Shown here one piece after another: positions 12,003 through 24,015 of a stretch of DNA of 64,000 bases. This stretch comes from Impatiens glandulifera (lineage: Eukaryota; Streptophyta; Magnoliopsida; Ericales; Balsaminaceae). The stretch covers positions 23,411,348 to 23,475,347 of the forward strand of contig NC_061870.1 of the NCBI RefSeq assembly GCF_907164915.1. Direction: 5' to 3'. The notes beneath the pieces are model-generated. The model worked only from the letters and a program-made list of their open reading frames with translations. It was not told the origin of the DNA and made no database searches. The position numbers and the translations under genes were made by a program. The first letter of the stretch is position 1. Each line of letters starts with the position of its first letter.

Positions 12003-13659
12003 TCAAATGTTTTTTCTAAAGTTTTATGCTACAAAACTAGCATGATTTTACAAGATTAACACAATTTTATACTTTCTAATCTCCTCGTACATACCATTAA
12101 TTATCATATCAATAACTTTACCTAGAGTTTGCAAACGTCTAAGAACCCCTCTGCGAGAGATCGCCTTAGCCCAGTACCTTGGCAGGCCAAGAATATCCAA
12201 CTTACTAGGCTAGAAGAGGGTATATCTCAAAACCTAATCGAGATATTGCAATTTGGGTAAGGTCTATTGAGTAAGTTGTCATTAATAAAGTATTTTGTTC
12301 ATAAAAAAAATAATGTTCAGGTAAATATTTAAATCGAAACCAATTTAATAATTTTGGAGTGTTTAGTGTGAATATATAAATGTTGACTTTCAATCTCTAC
12401 CAATTTCTTAGTTGCTGTAAGCCCAACAAACCTAGGTTAACCCATCAATCTATATATAAATGTCAGCAAATATGTCAAATTTTTTTTTTAAAATTGTGTT
12501 ATATATAAGAGTTCAATCATTTACAAATAAAACAAAATAATTTATATCTATTAAGTTAAAACAACTCATCAATAATATTTGTTAAACTAGATAAATATAT
12601 ATATATATATATATATATGTATCATTTACATTTTATATTTTTATTTTAAGTAAGAAAAGGAAACAATTTCTTAAAGAAAAAGTTAAAGTGCTTCAATGGG
12701 TGGTGGGATCTATGAAATTATTAATGTTTTGACCCTCATGAAAGTGATATAATTGGTCACATTAATTAGTTTACATATACGTAAAGTAGAAGAAATATTC
12801 ATTATTTAGTGGTGGGTACACTGAATAAAATGACATTGTATCTAACATTATTTTATTTTTCTTTCATGCTTACATACAAATTTAATTACTTACATAATAC
12901 TTAAACCAAAAAACTTCATGAGAATGATATATATAATAATGGATTAATTGAAAATACTCACCTCGGGTCCTCTGGATATGAACTTGAAATCTGACTAATA
13001 TAAATAGATTTTATATATTGATCAGTTTAAAATGAAGTTATAAACTAAAAACAATCAATAACTTGTGGATTTGGTTAATTGAACTTTTTCAGGGATAATC
13101 CATAAAGGTCTCAAAGTATTCATTATATTAAAAAATCATCATAAAACTTTAAACTATGATCAATGAAATGGTTTGGTACTTTACAAAAATCTTTAAACTA
13201 AAAAAATGTTTTAATATAAATAGTTTATAAATCACAACATTTAATGGGAATTGGAGCAACTACAATTGAACACGCCTGGAAAACTTCTACATTATAACTC
13301 GAATTAAACACCACATCTATATATTTATTTTATTAATTTATTTGAGAATTCATTATAACTTTTGTTATAACTTAATTAGTAACTTTTTTATAGGGTTTTT
13401 TTCAACATAATTTTATAATATTTGTAAAAATATGGATTAATGAAATATGTTTATCTTAAGAAAAAAGGTTTAGTGAGATTTTTTCCCTAACAAATCAATT
13501 TTGCTTAGTAGGCCATTTTGTTTACCTTGTGAAATAAAAAAAAAGTTTAAAATTTTCACCTAGAAATGGTTAAATAGCAAAATAAATTTATAATTTGTTC
13601 ATGATTTTCAAAACCAATAAATACTTTTAAGACTTTATTTACATTATAAATAAGTTCTT

Positions 13660-13701
<42 letters not shown>

Positions 13702-13860
13702 TTAAAAACATGACAATTTTATATATTTATCAACAAAGTTATAGGATTTAAAAAAATTCTTAAATTTCTAAATTAATAAAAAATAATAATAATAATAATA
13801 ACTAAAACAAAAACTCAATAATTTATAGACAATGTGTTTACATTATTTTCTTATTGTGTA
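12003..13860. other. AT-rich intergenic DNA with AT microsatellites
   Basis: Nothing coding recognised. Short (TA)n runs lie at about 12597-12617 and 13663-13697. Confidence 0.4.
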
Positions 13861-14813
13861 AGAATGAAAATTTGACTTACCTTAATTTTTAAATAATATT
13901 ATTATTTTTAATAATATCAAAATAATATTTTGAATTTTATATTCAAAATAACTCAAAAAAGAATTTAAATTCTAATTAAGGGTTAATTATTGTGATAATT
14001 AAATTCCAATTAGAAAAATTATTCAAAATTTCAAAATAATGTGAGGATAAAATATTGTATTTATTTTACCCAAACTAAATTAAAGAAGAGATAAAAAAAT
14101 ATTTAATTGTGATTTAATCATCAATTATGTTTAATTTATGAATTAAAACAATTAAATAAAATACCTTAAAATTCCCAAATATATCTAAAAAAATAAAACA
14201 TGAACATAATTTTTATTATGATTCTATAAATATTTTTTGTGAAACTTTTGGTAATAAAAAACGTAAAAAAGGGAATTAAAATCTATTTTAAATAACAATT
14301 TTTTTATAAAAAATAAAACTCATAATCCTATATAGCATAAATTATTTTTAATCTTTGTAGGAGGATCTTGGATCATCAGATGAGCGTACAGGCTTCATCT
14401 AACAGTCCATACGTTCCCACACAACCCGCTGCAACGAATCAAGCGCTCGCTTGCCACACTAGATTAACTAACGGGATGGACTAACCCCGTTAGTCAATAT
14501 CGTTGACCGCAGACGGAACGCAGACGTCGTTGACGTCGTTTCAACCGTCTTCTTCGCTGGAATAGGCCGCTCGCCAGATTTGCGATCATCGTCGATGTGA
14601 TTCTTCTAGAAGCTCTAGCTTCCTCTATAGACGATCATATCCCTTGATTTTTCGTCCACATGCTCACCTCAACTCCTCCAGCAAGACACCCTTATCTAGA
14701 AACTTTATTATGCCTTGGATAAGGCTGTCAGCGAAATGGATAGAACTTAGGGATAAGTTCGTCGGAGGTCAAATTTGTCTTGAATTATCCCTCTCTGACC
14801 GACCTTAGGACAC

Positions 14814-14820
14814 TATAAAT
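14814..14820 (+). promoter_or_regulatory. TATA box of LTR copy B
   Basis: A cactataaatag context in otherwise mixed-composition sequence, followed by a ~200-base leader-like stretch. Consistent with an LTR U3/R promoter. Confidence 0.45.
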
Positions 14821-15794
14821 AGTCCCCCGATACTTTGTAAAACAAATCATCAAACAATTACACATCAATAACACATTAATCAAGCTCTAAAGAATCCGAC
14901 CAAAACTGGTTTTTGTCAAAACCTTCTTCGGCGACTCCCGCTTTGATTCAGGCTTCTATATAGCTTCCAACACCTCCAATGAGTGTTCTCAGAGTGTTGG
15001 TATGAATCTAGAAGCTTTATATTTCGATTTGTGATTGAAAGTTTGAATATTTTTCAAATTTTCTTATTTGATCGGGTTTGATCTTTTCTTACGCTTGATT
15101 ATGAAACTTCTTTGTTTAGAACTATTTTATATAACATGTATGAACTTTCTGTTGAAAGAAATCAGATCAAATCAACATAAATCAAGAATTTCGAAAATTT
15201 CAATTTGAAAACTAGATGTTTAAAATTTGTGTGTTCTTGGTTTTAATCTGGATTTTTTGATCCAGTTAGTTTCTATACATGTTTGTTGATATGTTAGGAT
15301 GATTTCCAAACAACTGTAACAATGTTTTGATCATGTTTTGATCAAATTGTATTTTTTAAAATTTAAGCTTAAAACCTGGATTTTTGAAAGCATCTGTTTG
15401 TTGATATGTTACGATGTATCCCAAGAAATTGTTTCATCATTTTTTTCATGTTTGATCAGATTGTGTTTTTGAATTTTTTTGGATTTTGATTCAATTTTTA
15501 AAAATTGTTTTAATGTTTGAATGATGTTCTTTTTTTGGTTGTGTTCAACTATATTCATCATTTCAAAACTAATAGAACAAAAATCAAACATTGAAATAGT
15601 CTAATTTGAAAAATCCCAAAATTTGCCATAAAAATGGTGTTTTTAAATTGATCTTTGTAAAGATCTTAAAATCATGATTTATGTTAGGGCTTTTGTTCTT
15701 TATGATCATATGAACTATCTGTAGCTTATGGATTATGATTCCATTATCTGAATCAAAAGTTATGGACTTATGAAATTTTTTACCAAAATAAGAA

Positions 15795-16445
15795 CACCTC
15801 GGTCCTAAGGTTTTAGCCTAGGACCGGTAATCCTCGGTCCTATTTTTCAGCTAGGATCGAGAAAACGAACCCAAGGTCAAAATCTCCGACCGAAAAAATT
15901 GACCTAGGACCGAGAATCTCAGGACTACATTTTCTGACCTAGGATTGATGTTATTCATTTAGGACCGAGCCCTAAGACCAGTTTTTCAAATCTAGGACCG
16001 TGGAGCCCAACCGAGTTTTTAACTTAGGACCGACTCCTCCCTTAGTTTAAGACCGATTTTTCTAACCTAAGACCGAACCTTATTTTAACCTAGACCAAGA
16101 GCCTTTAGCATAGAACCGTGGTCTAGGACTGAGAGCCTCTAACCTAGGATTGATGACTATGACCAAGCCTCCTAGACTTAGGACCGATAAAGTTAACCTT
16201 AACATTAGACCTACGATTGAGAACTACCTAACCCTAGGACCGAGAACCTAGACCGGTAGACTTGACCTGGGACTGAGCCTCCCAGGTCTAGGATCAAGCA
16301 ACCTGATTTTGGGATCGAGCCTCCTGAACCTAAGACCAAGCTCTTTGATCCCTTGACCCATACGACCCGAGCCTTAGTTCGGACCACCCTAGTTTGACCG
16401 AGCCTAGAACGACCAAACCGAACCCAGACCCTAGGACTCCGGTCC
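15795..16445. repeat. Degenerate CTAGGACCGAG repeat block, copy B
   Basis: Same repeat type as at 9975-10560, with irregular spacing. It lies downstream of the TATA box and so in the presumed transcribed part of the LTR. Confidence 0.75.
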
Positions 16446-17341
16446 TAAGGCCTGTTTGGTTCCACTTTTCAAAATCCAAAATTATTTTTGTAATTTTTGA
16501 ACCCGAATCCATTTTCAAATAATCTCGAAAGGTTAGAAAATAATATTTTTACATTTTCGTGATATTTCCTAAACCAATATTTTGGATAAGGCCCCGTTTG
16601 GAGTTTATTTTTAAATTCTAACACCTTCCTCTAATATTTTCAAGTTTTGTTAAATCTAATACCAACGCAATAGGTACACACCCCTTTTAAATAATTTTGT
16701 ACAATTATTTACGCAATCTATATTCATCATTGTTTAGGACCCCTGGATTATTAATTAAAAGAAATAAATGTTATAATTTAATTTATCATAGCCATACTTT
16801 GTTTATTTTAAAAGAATTTTTAAGAACCGTCTTTAGGCGGGCGTAGAGAACATAGCGCGAAAGCCCTTTCTCAAACGTAAATAGATCACGAACCATTTTT
16901 CAGAAACTCTGGTATTAATACGTTTATACACGTATCATTTTATTGATTTCTATAATATCACTTGGCGACTCTGATTTTCAATCAAATAATCTTTTAAATT
17001 AACTATGTTTAATTTAAATCGGGTTCTAGTTAAATTATTATTTAGCCCTCAAATTTTTAAGATTTGAACAAATAATTAATTGTTTTTACATAATTAATTT
17101 CTTACCGCTCCGAGTATTCTCAAAATCTTTTAAAAACTAAATGTTTAATTTAAAATATGTCTGGCACGTAAACCAAAGTTGAAACGCATCGAACATTAAG
17201 CTACCTCGTGATATTTCCTCCATATTTTCACGCGTTCGTGTTCGCTTCTGCGGCGCGTGCTAAGCTATGGGGATGGGATAAAGATCCTAGGGTTACAGTT
17301 TGGTTACTTTTTATTTTATTTTCTCATGTCATATTTGTGGT

Positions 17342-17735
17342 TAGGGTTGTAAACGAGTCGAACCAAACTGAATAGTTCTAGACTCGAACTTGGCTCGTTT
17401 AACCTATATTCAGGCTCAAACTCGACTCGTAAATATTTAATTACACTCACGAGTGGTTTGAACTCAACTTGTTTAATTAGAGCTCGTTAATAGCTCATTT
17501 ACCACCTAAAAATAGGTTTCTCGTTTTGAGAACTCCACCTTTTTAGGGTTATTAATTATTAATTTATTAATATATATTAATAAATATTAAACGAGATTTT
17601 AGACTAGCAAAGTCGAGTATAAATTATATCATGACTCATTTAAATTTTAAGTTTTTAAATAAGCTTCACTCAAATATACCAACTAATGAACTTTTTACTC
17701 AGCCTAGATTTGGAATAACTCGGAGTAGGTCTGCC
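17342..17735. mobile_element. Probable hAT-type MITE remnant
   Basis: Begins ttagggttgtaaacgagtcgaacc and contains several ctcgactcg/gagctcg phrases, as in plant hAT-derived MITEs with TAGGGnTGnAAAnGAGTCGA ends. The right end is not clear (possibly near gtaggtctgccca at ~17727), and no target-site duplication was found. Confidence 0.35.
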
Positions 17736-17986
17736 CAATTGTTCATTTACTATTTAAAAAATAATAATAATTAAAAAAAAAGAAGAGAAAATAAAATAAA
17801 ATCTTGTAACTAGATAATCTTTTCCACAAAAATGACTATAATATGCAATAAAGTATGATCCGTATTCATTCATTCCTGCACCTTCCACAAGCATCCAATT
17901 CAAAGTACCCACCCCACCTTCACTCTCTCCTATTCACTTCCATGAAATGCTTTCTATGAGCAAAATTTCCCATCATCCTCATTACA

Positions 17987-20244
17987 ATGGAGATTAAGCT
18001 TTTCCTCATCCCTTTCATTCTAACCTCACTTCTATTCTTCCTCCTCTACATCCCCACCCATCTCACCATTTTCAATCCAAGTTCATCCATCATTCTCAGA
18101 AATTCAGGAGAACAATATCCAGTTACCTTCGCCTATCTGATCTCATCAGCTAGAGGTGACACAGAGAAACTGAAGAGAACCCTTATGGCTTTATACCATC
18201 CGGGTAATTACTATCTCATTCACGTGGATCGTGAAGCACCTGAAGAAGAACATAAGGAGATCGCTAGGTTTGTGTCAAGTGTTGCAGTATTTGTTGAATT
18301 TGACAATGTTTGGATAATTGGAAAACCTAATTTGGTTAGTTATAGAGGACCAACTATGTTGGGTACTACTCTTCATTCAATTTCTATTTTACTCAAGATT
18401 GCGAAATGGGATTGGTTTATTAATCTCAGTGCTTCTGATTATCCATTGGTTACTCAAGATGGTAAGGTGAGTTCAATACCCTTCTTCTGGTTTCTTTTTG
18501 TTCTTGATCTGTCTTTCTGTTTCATTCATTCTTTATTGTTGTTGTGTTTAGATCTGATCCATGCTTTCTCTGATTTGCCAAGAGATCTGAACTTCATACA
18601 GCATAGCAGTCATTTGGGTTGGAAATTGTGAGGAATTAATTTTAATCATTTTCTGTTGAGAAAGAAGATTATTATTATTATTATTATTATTTATTGATGT
18701 AAAATGGTTTAAATCATATATAAATTTGCAGTAATAAAAGGGGGAAACCAATAATAATAGATCCAGCTCTTCATAGCTTGAATGAATCTGAGATCTGGTG
18801 GGCAATCAAACAAAGGCCTCTCCCAACTTCATTTAAGCTTTACACAGGTATATATTGTGTCTATTTGAAAAATGTTATTTTTTTTTCATAATTTGTAAAC
18901 ATTTTTGTAGGGTTAGGGATTCTAACTATTGCAATTCGGAAATTTTTTTACTATCATTCACGCCAAATTTGATTTTGAAAAATTCATCCGGAACATCTTT
19001 TGTTTAATAATTTTTTATTTTTATTTTGATAAAGTGACATTTTTATATCCTATATAGGGTAATTATTATAAAGAAATACACTTAAACCCTTATAAAGTAT
19101 TAAATATATGTAGACAATGTTACATAGGTTAGCTATGTTTATTAGTGTTTGGGCCGGAATTAAAGCGAAATTAGGGTGAGCATATATAAATTCCTGCTTC
19201 ATTCCCGATCAATTACTGGTTAAACTGGAGAAATATCGTCCCAAATAAAACAATTCATATCCAAAAGTGTCGGATAATAATTGAAATACTTAGTTTGAAT
19301 TAACTTCTAACTAAAAAACATTCATAGATTTATTTTAAAACACTATTTTTTTTTTTTTTTGCGAAGCATCTCATATTCCTGATGTTGATTTTCATAAATT
19401 TGTTAACATTTTTTTTGTCTGAACTGACTTCAAATTTATTTGTTTCCAAATTGGTTTTTCTACAACTTTTTTGTTTTATTTAGTACTTTTTGTATAAAGA
19501 TTAATTGATTTTATTTGATATTATGATGATCTAAATTGTAGATTATATAGGTGATTTTGTCTTATTTGGTATTCAAATTGTTTTCTAAATTTTAATTTAA
19601 ATTAAATTGTGTTTTTTGGATTTATTTGATATAAAAAACAATTTTGAATCATAATTTAAATTATTTTAAATTTTTGATAAACATAACAAATTGAGAATTT
19701 TATAGATTATAACAAAACAACATAATAAAAAGTGTTAATGTGATAAAGTTTGAACACAGGATCAGCTTGGACCATATTATCAAGATCATTTGCAGAATAT
19801 TGCATAGTTGGATGGGACAACCTGCCTAGAACCCTCCTCTTATATTACACAAATTTTGTGTCTTCCCCTGAAGGGTACTTTCAAACAGTTGTATGTAACT
19901 CGGACAACTTCACCAGAACTATTGTCAATCATGACCTCCATTTCATAACATGGGACACTCCTCCTAAGCAACATCCTAGGTCCCTTCTTCTTAAGGATTA
20001 CCGCAAGATGGTCCAAAGTGGTCGACCATTTGCTCGTAAGTTCAAACAGGACGATCCTGTTCTAGACAAGATCGATATGGAGCTCCTTAAGAGACATAAG
20101 GGCAAGTTTTCGCTTGGGGGTTGGTGTTCTGAGAAGCCACAATATGGTGTTTTGAAAACCGGTTCTGGTGCTAGACGGTTTAGGGCTCTGTTGAGTAAGC
20201 TGGTTTCACGTCGGAAATTGAATTTGAGGAAGCAATGCAGATAA
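17987..20244 (+). CDS. GT14 family glycosyltransferase (Core-2/I-branching; GlcAT14/BC10-like)
   Basis: Four exons with consensus GT-AG junctions: 17987-18461, 18552-18627, 18732-18847 and 19760-20244. Together they encode 383 residues, a little under the ~400-450 of plant GT14 enzymes. Residues ~5-25 form a single N-terminal membrane anchor, as in type II Golgi proteins. The catalytic domain starts at VTFAYLISSARGD, with LIHVDREAP, NLVSYRGPTML and NLSASDYPL in exon 1, a GWK splice region in exons 2-3, and GSAWTILSRSF, YYTNFVSSPEGYF, LHFITWD and FARKF...LDKID in exon 4. GlcAT14 members add glucuronic acid to arabinogalactan proteins; BC10-like members affect cell-wall traits. Which activity applies here is not decidable. 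Intron 2 holds an (ATT)n run; intron 3 is long (~0.9 kb) and AT-rich. Confidence 0.92.
18667..18695 (+). repeat. (ATT)n microsatellite in GT14 intron 2
   Basis: About nine ATT units between exons 2 and 3. Confidence 0.85.
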
Positions 20245-21461
20245 TCTTGCATTAAGTTCTTTCAGGTTATACACATGAAGATGATGATTATCATATTTCA
20301 TGTCTGCATTGTTTGTGGCATAACCCATTTAAAACTGTTAAACTGTCACATTCACAATGTGACAATAATGTAAGATAAATATGTTTGGTTCCTTTATCGA
20401 ATGAGTTAAACCCTAGACAAAAAGATTCAGTTTTTTTTATACATCTTGCGTGAGATTTGTGGGTATTTATTGATATTTTCATTTCAGATGGTTGTTTTAC
20501 AACATGCTTGACATAGGTTCCATAGAAGCTATGGTAATTTCAGACATGTTTGACATAGGCTCACTAGAAAAAGTTACTGATGGTCCATTTTGGCATTTTT
20601 TTTATCTGATTTATTTGAATTAAATAGATTAATATTTTACAGCAATCATTTCTTACATCAAATAATGATTTACATTTATAATTAAAGGTATGTTTTACCT
20701 TATTTATTACAATATTTCAAAATCTTATCTTTCAATAATTTTTTATTTAAACTTATTAACAATGCTGAGAAAATCTCGGTTATGTTATATAAGACTTTGT
20801 CAGAGTTCAAATGTATTGAGGATGAACAAAGTTAAAGATGTGGAATCATTGACTGTACATAAATATTATGATTTGTGGATACTTATAAATGTTAGTCTTT
20901 GTCACAAGAATGTTGACAAAGAATGTATAAATACATACTCATCTCATATTACTGACACAATTGTCATTTTGTGGATGAAGTATGTAAATTTCTTTAGAAT
21001 GTGTTCAGTCTAATTTATGAATGACCAAAAATATGAGTGGCTTGTAATTGAGAAGAAATGACAAAAGGTTATACTTTGCAACGAAGAAAATATGATATTT
21101 TATAATATAAATGTCCATAATAGTCATCAAAGAGTTGATGAATACTCTTTTAGTCTAGATTAATTAGGTACGCCAAATTATTGCTCTAGAGATCAAATCT
21201 GTGGCTTTGTATTTAGGTATGATCTAGAAGTGTGGTTGCACACTTATAAATTATAACTATTACAACATTACTCCATCAATTCTAGATATGTAAATACTTC
21301 ATTTATGTTTGTTTTTTCCTGTTTTCTTTATTTTATTTGTTCGGGTCAAAACTATCCTTTTTTTTAAATGGAAATTTGTCCAATGGACCAAAATCATCCA
21401 CTTTCATCGTAACACCATTATTTTCTAAAAAAAATCATTTTATTTCAAAATAAAATATCAC
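20245..21461. other. Intergenic DNA 3' of the GT14 gene
   Basis: Includes the 3' untranslated region. A 107-codon open frame at 20690-21013 begins in AT-rich sequence, matches no family I recognise and has no supporting signals, so it is not called as a gene. Confidence 0.4.
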
Positions 21462-21918
21462 TAGGGTTGTCAAAAATGAACTCGCTCTGTCAACCCGACA
21501 CAAGTCGACCCAAAACATATTAGGTTAGGGTTTGAGGTTTTCAGGCTCGGGTTAAACCCAAAATCAGACCTTAAAAAAATTAAGTTGGGCTAGTTTGGGT
21601 CAACCCAAGTTAATCTGAAATAAAAAATCAGGTCACTTATAAACCTAAACTAGTTTTGTTATTTTATTTTTAAATTAAAATATTATTATTATTATGTATT
21701 TTTAATTTTTATTTAACTATTTTAGTAAATAATAAAAGAATAATTTTAATATTAAAAAAATCGTTTCAGGTTGATCGAGTTGGTCCGAATTTGGGTTCAA
21801 GTTGCTTGTTTTCAGGTTAGTTCGGATTCGAATCGGGTTCAAATTGAGATTTTTTTTTGTAATGCACTGATTTCAACCCAACACGAACTCACACGACCCA
21901 CCCAAATTGACACGCCTA
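21462..21918. mobile_element. hAT-type MITE, 457 bp
   Basis: The left end tagggttgtcaaaaatgaact and right end (read inward) taggcgtgtcaatttgggtgg are imperfect terminal inverted repeats of the common TAGGGnTGTCAA plant hAT type. Internal phrases such as gggttgggt and cgggttaaaccc are typical. The flanking 8-mers aatatcac and aagatcag agree at 6 of 8 positions, a decayed 8-bp target-site duplication. No coding capacity. Confidence 0.65.
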
Positions 21919-22429
21919 AAGATCAGGGTCCTCTATATATTTTATACAAACATTTCTTTTTCATGCTAAATTATATGCTTATTAAGACTGTTTACAAATT
22001 CCAGTATGAAATTTGACTTTTATTGCATTCACATTTTTTGTATTTTATTTATTAAAGTCTTTTTAATTATATAATAGTACAAGTTCATGATTGTAATAAA
22101 TAACTTTGAAAAAAATACTCTTGAGTTTTAAAACAATATATATGACTTATAAAATTAATCTGACCACTGACTAATTCAATTACCTTCAAAAAAAAATATA
22201 ATTAATCTTTTATTTTTTTCTACAATAATCTTTTATTCATCGGGCCAACGGTCATATTTGCACATTAAGAGAGAAATTTGATCAAATAACCTCAAAGATG
22301 AGGTTATTTGATCTGATGGTAATTTATTAATTTTATTGCGCTCGTGGTAATTTTATTTTTTTTGGACGATTTTGTCCTTGTCGCGAAACGCTAAGTGACT
22401 TAGCGTTTCGCTAAGTGGATTAGGTTTAG

Positions 22430-22437
22430 TATAAATA
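22430..22437 (+). promoter_or_regulatory. TATA box in the left MULE arm, pointing inward
   Basis: TATAAATA after ttaggttta and before a CT-rich leader (22460-22495). The mirror copy at 24387-24394 sits in the right arm, so both arms could promote inward transcription. Confidence 0.5.
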
Positions 22438-22828
22438 CTCTAATTTTTCATTTCTTTCATTTTCTTTCTCTCTCTTCTTTTGTTCTCTCTTTCACGGCGG
22501 CGACAGCGGCGACGGCGGCAACGGCGGCGACGAAGGCGACGGTGCTTATGCAGATAAAGATTTGATTCATATTCAAACCTGGGTATTTAGGCGACGGTGC
22601 GGTGTTTAGGCGACCATGCTTCTTTTCTTCATTTTTTCAAACCCTAACTTTAAACCTATTGTTATATAAAATAACCTGTTCTTATTTGGTTCATATTGGT
22701 TTATATTTGGTATTTGATTCATATTGGTTCATATTTGTGGTTCATATTGGTTCATATACGTCGATGATAATATTTGCAGATAATCTCGGATCATATGGGT
22801 TCCGTTTCAGGGAAGTTTCTCCAAGAAC

Positions 22829-22930
22829 TTATCGTTTCGCTAAGTGTTTACCGTTTCGCTAAGTGCTTACCGTTTCGCTAAGTGCTTATCGTTTCGCTAA
22901 GTGCTTACCGTTTCGCTAAGGACTTTTCGT
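22829..22930 (+). repeat. 19-bp tandem array, left arm (5 units)
   Basis: Units of the type cttaccgtttcgctaagtg with one or two substitutions; five gtttcgctaag cores. Related partial units recur at ~23143-23180 just before the psaO fragment. Confidence 0.85.
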
Positions 22931-22992
22931 TTGGTGAATTGTGATACACTATTTGATATTCAATTATGTTAAAACTACATACATAAACATGA

Positions 22993-23065
22993 GTTGTCTT
23001 AGCTCAGTTGGTAGAGTGCGTTTCTTTTGAGTATGTGGTCGTGGGTTCGATTCCCACAGACGGTG
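22993..23065 (+). tRNA. tRNA-Lys(TTT)-like sequence, left arm (probable pseudogene)
   Basis: 73 nt that fit a cloverleaf: acceptor GTTGTCT/AGACGGT with three wobble pairs, D arm GCTC-GAGT, anticodon loop CTTTTGA (anticodon TTT), T arm GTGGG-TTCGATT-CCCAC and discriminator G. The Pol III A box (TAGCTCAGTTGG) and B box (GGTTCGATTCC) are intact and a T run follows at 23066-23070. The anticodon stem CGTTT/GTATG is poorly paired, so a working tRNA is doubtful. Confidence 0.6.
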
Positions 23066-23183
23066 TTTTTATGTTTGTTTTTTTTTTTACTTTTGCATAA
23101 ATCAAATTCTCATTTGTAGAGAAATGGTTATGTTTATCCAAGGACTTATCGTTTCTCTAAGTGCTCAGCATTTCGCTAAGGTG

Positions 23184-23591
23184 AGACTGAGCTCAGGATT
23201 CCTAAAGGCTCCAGTTAAAGCCATAAACCTTTGATGGTTGCAAAAGCCTCAGGTGGAAAGTTTACATGTTATGTATCATGTATGTATGTAATGTAAGAAA
23301 ATAAGAATAAAATTGAAATTTGTTTGTTTGATTGATTGTAGTTTCGAGAGGGATTGGAAAGATCTGAACGTGATTGGGTTTGGGTTGATCGGATGGTTAG
23401 CACCTTCCAGTATTCCGGCGATCAACGACAACAGTTTGACCGGACTCTTCTTTTCCAGCATTGGGACTGAGCTTGCTCACTTCCCAACTGGCCCTGCTCT
23501 CACTTGGCACATGAGATTGTTCTTGGCATTGACTTTTGGACAAATTGGATTCAAGAGTAGGACCGAAGATTACTTCAATAAAATAAATTAA
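23184..23591 (+). pseudogene. psaO: Captured fragment of nuclear psaO (photosystem I subunit O)
   Basis: Exon-1 end (23184-23268) reads GFLKAPVKAIN and, after a frameshift near 23230, AKASGGKFTC. After an intron, exon 2 (from 23342) reads FERDW-KDLNVIGFGLIGWLAP, then SSIPAINDNSLTGLFFSSIG, TELAHFPTGPALT, WHMRLFLALTFGQIGF and the C-terminus RTEDYFNKIN with a stop at 23589-23591. PsaO is a ~10-kDa thylakoid membrane subunit of photosystem I, made in the cytosol. Missing here are the 5' part with most of the transit peptide and about nine residues between PALT and WHM in the second membrane helix, an in-frame deletion. The expected splice donor after TTTACATG reads TT instead of GT. The intron shows genomic capture, not a processed copy. 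The left junction abuts a partial 19-bp repeat unit (tttcgctaag). Not expected to make a working protein. Confidence 0.88.
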
Positions 23592-23637
23592 TTCTAATTA
23601 AGAAAATAATAATATGTAAAAAGTGAACTACTTTCTT

Positions 23638-23693
23638 TGGATATTTGTTAATGAATGTTTAATTTTGGATATTTGTTAATGAATGTTTAATTT
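23638..23693 (+). repeat. 28-bp tandem duplication 3' of the psaO fragment
   Basis: The phrase ttggatatttgttaatgaat + gtttaatt occurs twice head to tail. Confidence 0.9.
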
Positions 23694-23758
23694 GCTTTTG
23701 TTTCATTTCTTTCAATACTATTTCATTTATGCAAAAGTAAAAAAAACAAACATAAAAA

Positions 23759-23831
23759 CACCATCTGTGGGAATCGAACCCACGACCACATACTTAAAAG
23801 AAACGCACTCTACCAACTGAGCTAAGACAAC
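23759..23831 (-). tRNA. tRNA-Lys(TTT)-like sequence, right arm (probable pseudogene)
   Basis: Inverted partner of 22993-23065. Loop is CTTTTAA, closer to normal tRNA-Lys than the left copy, with anticodon TTT. The acceptor 3' strand is AGATGGT, adding a wobble. A and B boxes are unchanged and the weak anticodon stem is shared, so that damage predates the arm duplication. Confidence 0.6.
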
Positions 23832-23900
23832 TCATGTTTATGTATGTAGTTTTAGCATAATTGAATATCAAATAGTGTATCACAATTCACCAAACGAAAA

Positions 23901-24015
23901 GTCCTTAGCGAAACGGTAAGCACTTAGCGAAACGGTAAGCACTTAGCGAAACGATAAGCACTTAGCGAAACGGTAAACACTTAGCGAAACGGCAAGCACT
24001 TAGCGAAACGGTAAG
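23901..24015 (-). repeat. 19-bp tandem array, right arm (6 units)
   Basis: Inverted counterpart of 22829-22930 with six cttagcgaaacg cores, one unit more than the left arm. The arms have therefore changed independently since duplication. Confidence 0.85.

Larger units (their letters stand above)
13861..16970 (+). mobile_element. Tat/Ogre-like LTR region, copy B
   Basis: Collinear with copy A but longer. It has a TATA box (tataaat, 14814) followed by a transcript-like leader, the accgag repeat block, the gcctgtttggttccacttttcaaaatcc segment (16450) and an end near gaaactctggtattaatacgtttatacacg. At 16963-16973 it reads ttggcgactct, which resembles the tRNA-Arg primer-binding region following the 5' LTR of Tat/Ogre elements. 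That suggests a 5' LTR in + orientation with the internal region lost. No gag-pol domains follow before the GT14 gene. Boundaries are approximate, and the family assignment rests on layout and the binding-site motif. Confidence 0.5.

Noticed and set aside
20690..21013. 107-codon open frame downstream of GT14
   Set aside because: AT-rich, no recognisable domain, no promoter or splice signals; most likely chance.
23313..23591. The psaO-like frame as a working gene
   Set aside because: Lacks most of the transit peptide, has a frameshift, a lost donor and a nine-residue deletion in a membrane helix.
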